64,000 nucleotides of DNA from Chaetorhynchus papuensis. Taxonomy: Eukaryota; Chordata; Aves; Passeriformes; Rhipiduridae. Under the pieces are notes generated by a model that saw nothing but the letters and a program-made list of their open reading frames with translations, was not told the origin of the DNA and ran no database searches. Numbering within the stretch: the first letter of the stretch is position 1; every line of letters starts with the position of its first letter. The stretch covers positions 245,917-309,916 of the forward strand of contig VWYX01000743.1 of assembly GCA_013396525.1 (NCBI GenBank). The letters run 5' to 3'. The position numbers and the translations under genes were made by a program. Positions 14,135-25,600 of this stretch are shown piece after piece.

Positions 14135-14588
14135 GGTGCCCGTGCCGGAGCGGGTGGATGCCTGGAGGAGGCTGTGATCCAGTGGGAGACCCCATGGAGA
14201 GAGAGAGGGCCCTGCTTCCAGGCTGGAGCAGCCTGTCCTGGGAGGGCTGCACCCCGAGGAAAGAGAGAGCCCCGGCACAGCAGTTTTGGGAGGGCTGTGT
14301 GCCCGTGGGAGGGCTCACGCTGCAGCAGGGGCGGTGTGGCTGCTGCTCCTGAGGGTGGGCCCACGCCGGGGAAGCTCAGGAGAACTGTCTCTCTGGGAGG
14401 GACCCACGGCCTCACAGGGCAAGACTCCTCTCCCGGGGCAGTGGAAGGAAATCTCGGTGATGAACAGACCGAACCCCCATGCCCTGTCTCCCTGTGCTGT
14501 TGGTGGGAAGGAGGGAGGGGCTGGGTGGGGAGGAAGGTGTTCTAAGGGCTTATTTTACTTCTCGTTATCCTCCTCTGATTCTGTTAGT

Positions 14589-14594
14589 AATAAA
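14589..14594 (+). promoter_or_regulatory. LTR poly(A) signal AATAAA
   Basis: A canonical AATAAA in the 3' part of the plus-strand solo LTR, downstream of its TATA-like element. It marks the retroviral R/U5 region and fixes the sense orientation of the LTR. Whether it is used now cannot be told from sequence. Confidence 0.6.
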
Positions 14595-14775
14595 TTCACT
14601 TTACAGCTTAAGCTGAGCCTGTTTCACCCTTGAAGTACTTCTCCTGGTCCTTATCTCTCTCACGAAGTGTTCATTAATTTTTTCCTTTTCCCTCCTCTGC
14701 CTGGCCGTGGCAGGGGAGGGTGAGCGAGCGGCTCTGGTGGGTGCCTGGCGTTGGGCCAGTGTCAGTGACAATGTG

Positions 14776-15080
14776 GTAGGGGCAAACCACATCTGCTGCA
14801 GCCAGCTGACAGGTATGGAAGGGATGCCTTGATTGCACCAGGGTGTGGCACAAGGAGGAGACACAGTTCCCTCTTGTGAAATAAGCTTCCCTATGGCTGA
14901 GCTCCAGTGAGTGGAGTCATGGCTACTGGCTAACTAAGGCATGTGAAAGAAGGGTCTCTTTCCTATCCCTAGATACTTTAATTTCCAATAAACATTCCAC
15001 TTCCTGTACTTATACAACAATTTCTTTGGTATTAGTACAGTGAAAAGCAAGTGGCATTGGCATTTGCAAAACACAACCTA
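14776..15080. other. Unique sequence between LTR and CR1
   Basis: About 300 bases with no recognised gene or repeat. It separates the plus-strand solo LTR from the minus-strand CR1. An AATAAA near 14988 has no identifiable transcript upstream. Confidence 0.5.
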
Positions 15081-15612
15081 AATCATAACATCCTGAGTTG
15101 GAAGGGACCCATCAGGATTATCTAGTCCAACTCCTGGCCCTGCACCCCAAAGAGTCACACTGTGTGCCTGAGAGTGTTTTCCAAATGCTTTTTGAGTTCT
15201 CTCAGAGTGGTGCTGTGACCACTTCCCTGGGTAGCCTTTCCAGTGCCCAACCACCCACTGGGGAAAAAATCTTTTTCTAATATCCAACCTAAACCTGCCC
15301 TGACACAGCTTCTGGCCATTCCTTCAGGTCCTGTCACTGGTCACCACAGAGCAGAGATCAGTGCCTGCCCCTTCTCTTCCCCTCACAAGGAAGCTGTAAC
15401 TGCAGTGAGGTCTCCCCTCAGTCTCCTCTTCTCCAGGCTGAACAGACCAAGTGCCCTCAGCCACTCTTCATACGGCTTCCCCTCAAGGCCCTTCACCATC
15501 CTTGCAGCTCTTTGGATGCTCTCTAAGAGCTTTATGTCTTGTGGTACCCAAGACCGCTCACAGCACTCAAAGTGAGGTTGCACCAGTGTAGAGCAGAAAT
15601 GAACAATCAGAT
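15081..15612 (-). mobile_element. CR1 LINE, 5'-truncated, minus strand
   Basis: The plus strand begins with a decayed CR1 3' terminus (aatcataacatcctgagttg then gaagggaccc) and reads back into the RT C-terminal region. On the minus strand, translation shows the CR1 signatures VQPHFECCERSW (about 15550-15590), a degenerate IQRAARMVKGLEG segment and ALGLFSLEKRRLRGDL (15420-15470). Similarity stops near 15612, where canonical CR1 would continue. Frame breaks make it non-coding. No target-site duplication is visible, as usual for CR1. Confidence 0.92.
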
Positions 15613-18600
15613 TTTTTCTGAAGTTTTTCTGAGTTTGTTGTTTAGTTCCACCAAAGCTAGTGTTGCTGTTGCTTTTTGTCAGCATGCTGTTCTGTGAGAC
15701 CATTTTTATTAACAAGACCCACATGTACTCTGATGTTTCTTATCTTCGCAACTTTGATTGTGTTGGGGGGTGAAAGCTGTGGTGCATTTAGAAGCATTCT
15801 TAAAGGAAAAATGAGAAATACAACATATATTTGTTTGTTTAGATTAAAAATATTTTGCATTGTTTCTACCCATGTTGGCTTCAGCATAACAGAAATAAGC
15901 CCATGGAAGAGGCTTATCAGCCTCAGGAACCATAGTCAGCCATGTACAATACGTCATCATCATTCAGTTCCTATTAAAACCACTACAGCTTGTACACTGG
16001 ACTCAGCTCCTACTCTGCCTTTGCTCGGAGTCATGAACTTGGTGGCCTGAGGGTCGCACCAAGAAGCCTGCTTCTGTTGATAAGCAAGTATCACTGGGAT
16101 GAAAGGAGGCAAGATAAAGCATTGGTCTATAAGACAGAAGGACAGTGCCGTTCACCTCAGTGTTACCAATTATGTGAGGGTAGTTACTTCTGAGGAGCAA
16201 GCACATGGGAAGTTAGATTGCATGAACATATTTATCTGACATAATAAGGAGTCCGAATGCAAATTAAATACATAAAGAAATTCAGTCATTAGCACAGTTT
16301 CATGAGCTTTAATAATAAAGTTCCTCTGGACTTTCTGAAAACAGTGTCAAGTGGTAGATTTTAAAATGGGGCTGAAGTATCAGCAGTCTGGCCAAATGGA
16401 GCAGAAGGATAATAAAAGGGATGGATAGACAAAAAAGGATGTGAGAAGGAATCCATGTGCATGAGGAAAGCAACTCACACAAATTCAAATATTTTATACT
16501 ATATATGGTTAATAACTAGAAAAGAACAATAGGCTAAAAAGTTTATAGAAATGAATTTGGAGATCTGGATTTTATCAAAGCCATGTCGAACAGTACAGTG
16601 CAGCAAGATTTTCAAGATGAAATTATATGTGTAGTTAATGTAGAAGAAGCTGTTGAATGAGTGTATGTTCACTTTCCACTTGTTTAAAGTCTTTTACTTT
16701 CCTGCATCTCAGTGAGGCCTACAGTGAGAAGTCACAGCTTTTCTACATGGGATAACTGAGCACATTCTATTTCAAACCTCTTGTCTCTTCAGAATGAAAA
16801 CACTTATGCCGGATTATGAACAACAGCCTCTGACACCAAATAAATGAGGTAAAAAAAGAAAAAAAAAAAAAAACCCAAAAAAGTCCCACAAACAGCTTTC
16901 CTATAGTTAACTTCAAAACTAAGGCAGTTCTAGAAAATTGTTCTGCTACAATATCACACTCCTGCTGAGTAAAAACACTGAATGTCATCACAGTTTAGTC
17001 ATCAACAGTAATTTCTAGCTATCTGGAGTCATAGGTGAATTGAATGTTCTGCTAGTAAGAGTGGTCAAGATATGAAAAATCCACATCTGTCTATTTCCAT
17101 TTACAGCAGTGGTGCAGACATGCAGAACTTCTCTACAGCCACCTACTTCATTGAGAGAGCCCTTTCAGTGGGAATATTATGCTTAGTTCAGAAAACTGAT
17201 TATACCTTTGATTGCAGTTAATGATTTAGTATCATTTGCTAAATGCTTCTTCTCAAAATGTACTGCCAGAAAATCTGCAGCTCAGGAAGCAGTTTCTTAT
17301 GAGCAAGGTCAGCAGAACTGAACAACCACAGGCGTGTGTAAGGACATATGAGCAAGGTGAGCTATCATCCCTGTATCACTGTGGCTGTCACATATGATGG
17401 TTTTAGCTTTAGCAGCATGCCTTTTATTTCAAACCTGTTTCTCTGTCACTTTCATTACTTTGGTTTATTTAGTTTTGTAAGCCAAGAGTAATAGAAACAA
17501 GTTCAGAAAAGGCATTATATATATATAGATAGATATAGATAGATATAGATAAGATATATATGTAAAGGAATACCTAGTTTATCAGCCTGAGGCTCTCCTC
17601 TGTTCAATAATTCTCCGAATGTCTGTCTTGGGGTCTGCAAAATTGGTATTTTTCAATTTGGTTAAGTATTTTTAGTCTAATTTTGTGAGACTACAAGACC
17701 AACCTCTTGTGCTAGCACAATTTTTCCCTTATCTTCAGATTAGGGAAGATCATGGAGCTGTAATTACCTAGAAGGTAACTGACATAGTATGAGGATGCCT
17801 TTCTCTGTGAATCTCTGCAATGGACTTTGGCCCCCAAAATGAAAAATGAGGAAAGTGCTTTGCTGCAATTTTTGAAATCCTGGGTGTAGAGAACCAGTCG
17901 ATCTGGAAGCCAAGGTCACCTTGCTAGTCCTGATAGCATCAAAAGAGTCAAGACAAGAGTGCAAAACTGAAACAGAACGTTTTCCCAGAAGCTGGGATAA
18001 GGAGGTTTCAGTCATAGTTCCTACTCCACAGATGTTCCTTAGCAGATTAAATGCACAATGCTGCTTACTCAGACTCTGTTATAATCTCACTGACCTTCTA
18101 CTAATTTTAACTAGATCTGACAAGAGCTTACTGTATTAATACTTCAATGCTTTCGTCTCATTCCTTCTTTCACACTCTCACATGCCCTCTGAAAGTAAAG
18201 AGATGCTGCTGGTGTGCTCAGAGCCCAGACTGCCTATGCCAGGCTGCAAAAATCTGCATACACTGATTGTGGATACACAGGAACATATACCCAGATCATG
18301 TGGAAAGAAGGAAACCCATTGCATCCTTACAGATCTGTGCTGTTTTTTCTAGCTAGGAAGTCTGCTTCTCTATCACTTACAATCACAACAAAACACATTA
18401 AATCAATATGTTTATAAACTAAATAATTTTACCTTGCAGGGATTCAAAAGTCTAGAGAAAATACCCTCTTATTATCATGCTTAACTTCAAAAAATAAAGT
18501 CTCATTCAATTTACAGCTGGTTTCTTAGTGTCTTTATAACCAGTATATTCATGTCAGCAATCAGATCCATGAATATTTTTGTGTTTAATAGGTATAATTT

Positions 18601-19984
18601 CCATGAATCGCTAATGGAATGAGTAGGAGGACATAACATGCATGCAAAAAAAATGAGGTGGTGCCCTTCAGAATCCTGGAGGGATTTCATCAGCACAAAC
18701 CAGTCTGCTTCTTTACTTTACAAAGCCAGGGCTTTTCTCTCAAGTAGGAATTTCACAGGTATCTGTAATGCAGCTCTGGGAGGACATACTGGCATTTTAT
18801 TCATCTTTTTGTGAACAATATTTAATTTAAAAAAATCGACAGTTTTAGGAGAGTTAAAACTTAGATATAGGGAAATAAAGCTGTTTCTTAGCCTGGAAAA
18901 ACATCAAGCAGTTTGGCTAGTACAGACATTTTTTCCTCCAATTTAATGCAAGGTAATTGGGTGTAAATGCTCAGGTCCTATGTTAGCTCTAGAGGACTGA
19001 ATAATTGGAGAGAAAATTAGTCCGTTAATGCTCTAAGAACTTACAAGTACTTAATCACAAAGAGAAAGGGGTAGGAATATTTCAGTCACAGTAGAGCTTC
19101 GTTTCAGTCATAAACTGTAAGCAAGACTCAGCACTTTGATTTTCCTAGAGCTCCACATTGACTTTAATTGGCTTTGGATCAAGGACTGCAGTAAGCCTCT
19201 TCATGTCCAGTGTTTATAGACTGCGTTCTGTCTGTGAGGCATAATCATATACATTTAAAAGGGTTTATCACTGCCTAGTGATAACTGCAGGTAAAGGGCA
19301 ACCTTTTCTCTTTCCCGAATACTCACAAAGCAAGAACCACCAGTAGACTCTTGCTTTTGGTTATCCATATATTTCTGTCCTTTTTCCTGCCACACATAAA
19401 AACTCCTCCCTAGTAACTGGCACTGTGAAAGGACTGCTATATATGTCACTAACACATCTTCAACAGTCCATTTGAGGAAGAAGAGTCTCTACAGATACTT
19501 ATTTTCCCAGCTGGCTTCACCTCCATTATGGGAGGAACGTTTATCCATAAGAATTCTCCGTGACACTTGGCACATACAGAAGACAAAAAATTTTCTCTGT
19601 TTTGAGTGCACAATGGCTTCATAGTTTCTCCTTTTCAGTTAGGTAGGTGGGTAGGTTGAGGACAGCTTCTGGGGCCCAGTGTACTCTTAATTTGAAGATA
19701 CCAAGAGCCAGGGAAAAATAGGCATTTCCATTATAATGAAGTAGACTAGGAAAGTATGAAATCATCTTTTGGTTCAACGGTAAAGAAAAAACACATCCTA
19801 TGTGAAACTCATCATATAGACTTTAAGCATGCAGTGACTACACATCACACAGAAATAAGAATCATATGGAGAAGAGGAGAACCTGAAAAGTGGAATTAAC
19901 CAAGGGAATTGAGTCATTTAAAAAATCTGAGTATTTAGTACTGGTAAAATAAGCACTCAGAATGTCCCTAAGGTTTTTAGAAAA
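15613..19984. other. Unique noncoding sequence
   Basis: No gene or large repeat recognised. It contains a frame of about 124 codons (15676-16050, plus strand) without motifs, a long A-run near 16850-16875 and a TA/GATA microsatellite at 17515-17563. Nothing in the rest stands out from background AT-rich sequence. Confidence 0.55.
17515..17563. repeat. (TA)n/(GATA)n microsatellite
   Basis: An alternating TA run passes into GATA and GATATA units and back to TA. It is simple-sequence DNA, likely length-polymorphic. Confidence 0.9.
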
Positions 19985-20709
19985 TGAAGATGGACTCTTC
20001 ACACTCTTCCCCTGCCACAGCATAGGGTCCTTCTCACAGGACAGAGTTCTCCATGAACTTCTTCAAAGCAAGTCCTTCCATGGATTACAGTTCCTTATGA
20101 ACTGGTCAAGCATGTGTCTGTCCCATGGTGCAGCCCTTCAGGAGCCGACTGTTCCAGTGTCTCTCCCCTGCAAGATCACAAATCCTGCCAGAAAACCTGC
20201 TCCAGCCTGGAGTCCTCTCTCCATGGGGCCAATGGTCCTGCTAGGAGCCTGCCCTAGAGAGTTTTTCCAGTTTTTCCAAGTTCAGGCATCCACCTGGTCC
20301 AGTCTGGGAGTCCTCCATGGGCTGCATGAGGATTTCTGCTCCGCCTGGAGTTTGCATGGGCTGCAGGGGCGCAGCCTGACTCACCATGGGCTGCACCATG
20401 GGCTGCAGGGGAATCTCAGCTCTGGTGCCTGAGAAACCTCCTTCCCCTCCTCCTCACTGCCCTTGGTATCTGTATAGCTGTTTCTCTCACATGTTCTCAC
20501 TCTTCTTCTGGATGAAGTTGCTGCGTATTTTTTTCCCCTCTTCTATTGTCTCAGTGGGGATACCATCATCACTGATGGGCTCAGTTACAGCCAACAGCAG
20601 GTCTGTCTTGGAGCCATCTAGCTAGGAGAAGTTTCTAGCAGCTTCTCAAAGAATCTGTCACCCCTATAGTGCACCCCGCTACCCAAACCTTGCCATGCAA
20701 ACCAATAAA
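19985..20709 (-). mobile_element. Truncated LTR, ERVL-like, minus strand
   Basis: On the plus strand this shows the same ordered blocks as the inverted complement of the 13.7-kb LTR: 'actcttcccctgcc' near 20000, repeated 'ccatgggctgca' blocks (20318-20410), 'ggggaatctcagctctggtgcc' and the terminal 'cttgccatgcaaaccaataaa'. Sense is therefore minus, with the U3 start near 20709. The other end (U5 side) is missing: similarity begins abruptly near 19985 without the TGTGGTGGG-type terminus. No internal retroviral sequence or target-site duplication is seen. It is about 900 bases from another copy in the same orientation. Confidence 0.85.
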
Positions 20710-21612
20710 GCAGTTTAAACAGAAAGCTGGTGAGTGCAGTAATTAGTTTTTCCAAGGCAGAAGATCTGATGAATTAGCAGGTGGAATTCCACAGCAGGCT
20801 CAGCTCAGCAGCTATTTAAAGGCATGTCTGCATCACAACAAAGGAACAGCAATTAGAAAGACCTTTTCTACTGATGTCCATTACTCTTACGCAGTTGTCC
20901 TTTTTGTGATAGCAGCACAGAAGAAAAGATGTCTGAAGTAATTGCAATCGAATTATCATGTTTAAGCTCATTTTACCAGAGCTTTCTGAACATCATCTTC
21001 CATTTCACTAAGGAAGTAAAGCCGAACAGGATTATTACCAGCTCTCTAGGCCAATCCATCACTGATACCTGTGGAGTTATGCCAAAAATTAATCTTGTGT
21101 CTGAAATTATTTATAAATTAAAGATTTATTCAAGTAATTAAATAAGGTGTTGTAAACACACTACTTTCAAATGCAAATCACTTACATGAAATCTGCTGCT
21201 AAGACATTCAGATTGCAGGGTTACCTGACAACTTAGTACAAATATGTGTTCCTGATGTGCAGTTATTTTAAAGGAGACTCATTAAATTAGGAATTCAGTC
21301 CAAGCACAGATATTGCATTGCATTTAATGAATGAGGTGGGAATAAAAGGGGAGAAATTGGGGCACCCATCAGACAGCTATTCTGCACAAACAGAATTTTA
21401 AAACATGACAGGTAGGTAGAAGAGAGGACACACCATAAAATTCATATTAGAGTACTTGTTTGTGCTTGTTATAAAGGAAATATAATACACATAGCATGAA
21501 TGCAAATTATTACTTCATGAAAATAAAAGAGAAGCACAAGTATGAGTTTGTGTTAGCTGCTGTACACAATTAAAAAGCTTGTGAGTGTTGGTCCCAGTGT
21601 GTGTAAGGTTGG
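20710..21612. other. Spacer between two same-family LTRs
   Basis: About 900 bases of AT-rich sequence separating two minus-strand LTRs. A primer-binding-site-like TGG adjacent to the right LTR and a polypurine tract adjacent to the left LTR are both absent by eye, and no gag/pol-like frames are seen. It therefore looks like host DNA between two independent insertions rather than the remains of a provirus interior. A 70-codon frame at 20929-21141 has no motifs. Confidence 0.55.
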
Positions 21613-22622
21613 TGTGGTGGGCTGACCCTGGCTGGATGCCAGTGCCCAGAAAACTGCTCTATCACTGCCCTCCTCAGCTGAACAGGGGAGAGAAAATAAA
21701 CCAAGGGCTTGTGGGTTGGGGTAAGGACAGGAGGAGATTGCTCACCAGTTACAGGCACGGGCACAACTCAGCCTATGGAAATTAGTCTAACTTATTCCCA
21801 ATCAAGTCAGAGTGGGGCAATGAGAAATAAAACCAAATCTTAAAACCACCATGATACTACCCCTCCCTTCTTCCTGGGCTCAGCTTTATTCCTGATTGTC
21901 TCTACATGCTCCCAACCTGTGGCAAAGGATGACAAGGATAGGGGCCTGTGGTCAATTCATCATATGAGGTCTCTGATGCTCCTATCCCCTCAGTGGAAGG
22001 ACTCATTACACTCCTTCCCCGCTCCAACATAGGGTCCCTTCCACAGTAGTCCTTCCCAAATTGCCCCAGGGTGGGTCCTTTCCATGGGCTGAAGTTCTTA
22101 ATGAACTGCTTCAGCATGGGTCCCTCTCATGGTGCAGTCGTCCAGAAACAGACTGTACAAGTTCCTTGTGGGGTCACAAGTCCTGACAGCAAACCTGCTC
22201 CCACATGGGCTCTTCTCTCAATGGGACCACAGGTCCTGCCAGAAGCCTCCTCTAATGTTGGCTTTCCATGGGTTCACAGCATCCACCTGTTCCAGCATGG
22301 GAGTCCTCCACTGAATCTCACCATGGTCTGCACAGGGGCTGCAGGGGAATCTCTGCTCCAGTGCCTGGAGCACCTCCTGCCTCTCCTTCTTCACTGGCCT
22401 TGGTGTCTGCAGGGCTGTTCTTCTTACTTGCTCTCACTCCTCTCTCTGACAGCAATTGTTGTTGCACAGTAACTTTTCCCCCCCTTCTTCAATATCGCAT
22501 TTAGTGATAGGGACTTGGCCTTGGCTACCAGCAGACCTGTCCTGAGGCTTGCAGCAGCTTCGCACACAAGGCACCTCTGTAACCCTCCTGCTACCAAGAC
22601 CTTGCCATGCCTACCCAATACA
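21613..22622 (-). mobile_element. Near-complete solo LTR, ERVL-like, minus strand
   Basis: The plus strand runs from TGTGGTGGGCTGACC at 21613 (inverted LTR 3' end) through 'ctggatgccag', 'caggggagagaaaata', 'aatgagaaataaaacc' and the block series also seen at 20 kb, to 'gccatgcctacccaataca' ending at 22622. Both termini fit TG...CA. Flanking five-base words are gttgg and gacag, so a target-site duplication is not preserved or the edges have drifted. Length of about 1010 bases is close to the 1115-base copy at 13.7 kb. No coding retroviral sequence is attached. Confidence 0.88.
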
Positions 22623-25600
22623 GACAGTTCTCTAAGGAAAGCTGAAGTGTGATAAAACTAAAGAAGAGACAGGAAATTCCTAGGTTTTTAGTCAAAGTGG
22701 AAAATAGGTGACATGAAGGGATAGGTGGTCAGGTTGTTTGTGTTAATTTTAGCTTTCAGACTAGAAAAAAACATTGCTGATTTATAATATGGTCTTTTTT
22801 CAATACAATCTTTTTTCCAATCATGGAAAAACTGGAACAGCACTATGGATGCAGACAAGATAAAATACAGTAGGTAATAAAAATAATGAATGGCAAAGTG
22901 AAAAGTACTACATTGATTAGCATAAATTTGGACAAAACTAAAATAATATACAATTTCCCTTAAAAGACATATAGAACTGAACCTTCCAAAGTGTAATAAT
23001 CCTAGCAGTAATGTCAGTTCACTGCATTTTTTAAATTGTGAGTATTTACAAAAATATCTTGAAACTTCTGTGTGGCAGGTTTCTCTGCAGGAACATGCTT
23101 CTTGTGAAGTGGATGGCTATGGGTAACTGGTTCTCAGAAAACAGAGCCAGTAGGCAAGGATTGTGAACTAGGTCACAGAAAGAAAACCATTTCTTTCTGA
23201 GTGGATATAAATATGTTGTGAAGTGTTACTGGGTCTGTTTGGAACATATCCTAAAACACTGTACACCTTGTATGTAAAAAAGAGTAAGGCTAAAAGAGGT
23301 TTTTTTTCCCATCTAACAAACAGAACTCAAGATGCAGTTAGGAAACTCTTGCAAATGCTTACAGATGGAAGCAGAAAATACTAGCAGAGAAAACTGACCT
23401 TGTGAAGGCCTTGTAATATTTTTTCCTATTTTCTATCCTTAGTTCTTGGATACGTGCTTTAGTAAGTGAAGTGCTTATGGGTGCATACACAAGTACAAAA
23501 TCTACTTTTTTTTCTGCCCCAGAATGTATCCAGCAAATGTAGCTTTTCTGGAGAGGATCTATTACTAGAGGGATATCTAGGTGATCATCCTGAATCAAAT
23601 TATTTAATCTTTCCTTTTCCTTTCTGCTATTGTGTCCTTTTGTGGTACTTACAGCAGGAGGAGGTGAGAAGTAATAAAAATCAAGTGAGAGAATGATTTT
23701 TTGAATCCTCAGTGCTCCTTTTACGGTACTGTTCCATCAAGACTTATTGTCCCAGCTGTAGTTAAAATAATTACAGAGCAATTACAGTCTAATGAGGAAG
23801 AATGGTGCAATCTACTCAAAATGAGTAAGAGAGAGAAAGTAGTATTCCTTGGGACTGTTAAAACCACCTTATATGCATGTTAGCAACCTGGAAAGACAAC
23901 AAGAAACCTAATGCGTTTGGCAGCTAAAAGCATCAGCCAGTGCTAAACATTTTCCATACAAAGGGAGACAGATAATTCCTGCTTCAAAGAGCTGTCCTTA
24001 AAAACTAAAACACTGGTGCAGAGAATCTGTGATATGTCTAAAAAAAGTAATTTACTTTTACATTTTCCCCTTTTATATTATTTAAATCCACAAAGTAGTC
24101 AGAGTAATAAGATTTTCAAAGGTTTTTTAAAAACCTTGTGATTTCATGACTTATACTTGCAAGGATGGACTCTGAACTTAGAAGGTGATCTCACATTGAC
24201 CAGAAGGGAAAAAATGAAACATGGAGAGTTGCCTGAGTTCCAGAAAGTATTCAGTTCAGGAGATAGGATTGTTGTTTTTAAGCCATTTGGTGCGTGTGCA
24301 TGCTGCTGGCTACAATGCAGTATTGAGATGCGTGATCTGGCTCTCATCTGGGTAGAAGCACAGTTAAAACTAAGGGAAAACTTCTCAAAGCTATATTGCA
24401 GCTCCTAAGTGCAAATTTACTTTAGCCAGATAATGATTCTCATTCCGTTTCAGGACCCATTATTCAATGCAGCTGACAATCTGTATCACTGTCGATACAA
24501 ACTGATATCTTGCTCTTCAACTTGCCCATCTGCTTTGCATAAAGGAAGATTACCATGGAATACAGGGGAAGTCTCTCTGCTGCATGGACTCATCAATTTA
24601 TGGCAGTTTTGCTCACCAATCAGCATTTAGTTCAAATTCTTAATATAGTAATAACATGGTTAAATTGATGAGTTTCTGGATGAAGCCCAGGTTTGTAGGA
24701 ATGGTAAAGCAATAAACCTCGTGAAGTTATGGTGATACTACTGTTGTACACTGTAGGCATAAATACCAGCCTTCCCTCCTACATCTTCCCTTCTGCTCTC
24801 CTGAAGTTTTTTTTATTCTGCTCATTATTTCTTATCTCCCGAATATAAATTGGCTTTGCATTCCTTTGTGGTAGCATTTAAACACACCTCCTGGACATCC
24901 AGCAGAGCAGAAGCAAAGCCCAACAATGAGAAGCACTAAGAACTGTAGATGTTTAAGTCACTTGCAGTCAAAAGTGGTACATTCTCAGCATTATCATTTG
25001 TTCCTTTTAGCAGCAGATCATGCAGACACCCCAATAATTAATTCATTTACTGACTGGGAGTTCCAGCAATTGGTAATGATCAAGACATTGTACAATCAGC
25101 AGGCTGTACTCATTTGTTCTGCTGCTTAACATCACCACTGTGAGAACAACATTGTTTATTATGGCTCACAGGCAGTAATCATTTGATGTAACATGAGGAT
25201 TTTTTTCACTCAATTGCTTTCATGCTTTAGGCTGATGAGAATAATCATCATGCAACAATTACTTGCACCTCTACAGATGATGCTCAAGAGTTCAGATCAC
25301 TGAATATACAGTATATACATTTTTATTGGGGTACATGTTGTCCTTTTGAACCTTTTAAGGGAAAAGAATACAAATCTGTATCACTGCTTTCTTTTCCCCT
25401 GTATTGAGAAGCTTTATTAAAATCAAAAGATTAACAGTGTCCAGTAGCTGAACATCTTCAGTTCCATGAAAAAATTCAGAAGCTAAAGATGAGGTGAAGG
25501 ATTAGCTATGCAACTTTGCCTTAGAACATGTTCAGAAATGAAATATCTAAATCCACTGAGCACTGACTTGGTTTGAGGATTTATTTATGAATAATTCAAG

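Larger units (their letters stand above)
13651..14775 (+). mobile_element. Solo LTR of an avian ERVL-like retrovirus, with target-site duplication
   Basis: A complete solo LTR spans 13656-14770. It starts TGTACTGG and ends CAGTGACA (TG...CA termini) and is flanked by a perfect 5-bp duplication, ATGTG at 13651-13655 and 14771-14775. Five-base duplications are typical of ERVL-type integrations. Sense orientation is plus: a TATA-like TTTAAGAAG at about 13841 and an AATAAA at 14589-14594 sit in the expected order. The body carries the repeated 'cccatgg...ccacgg' blocks that I recognise in this songbird LTR family, also present inverted at 20.0 and 21.6 kb. No gag, pol or env sequence is attached, so this is the product of LTR-LTR recombination. 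Family name not assigned. Confidence 0.9.

Noticed and set aside
13649..14545. Long overlapping frames (178 codons plus strand, 209 and 125 codons minus strand)
   Set aside because: They lie on a solo LTR with 40-bp tandem repeats and high GC. Low stop-codon density explains them, and frames on both strands are open at once. No family motifs.
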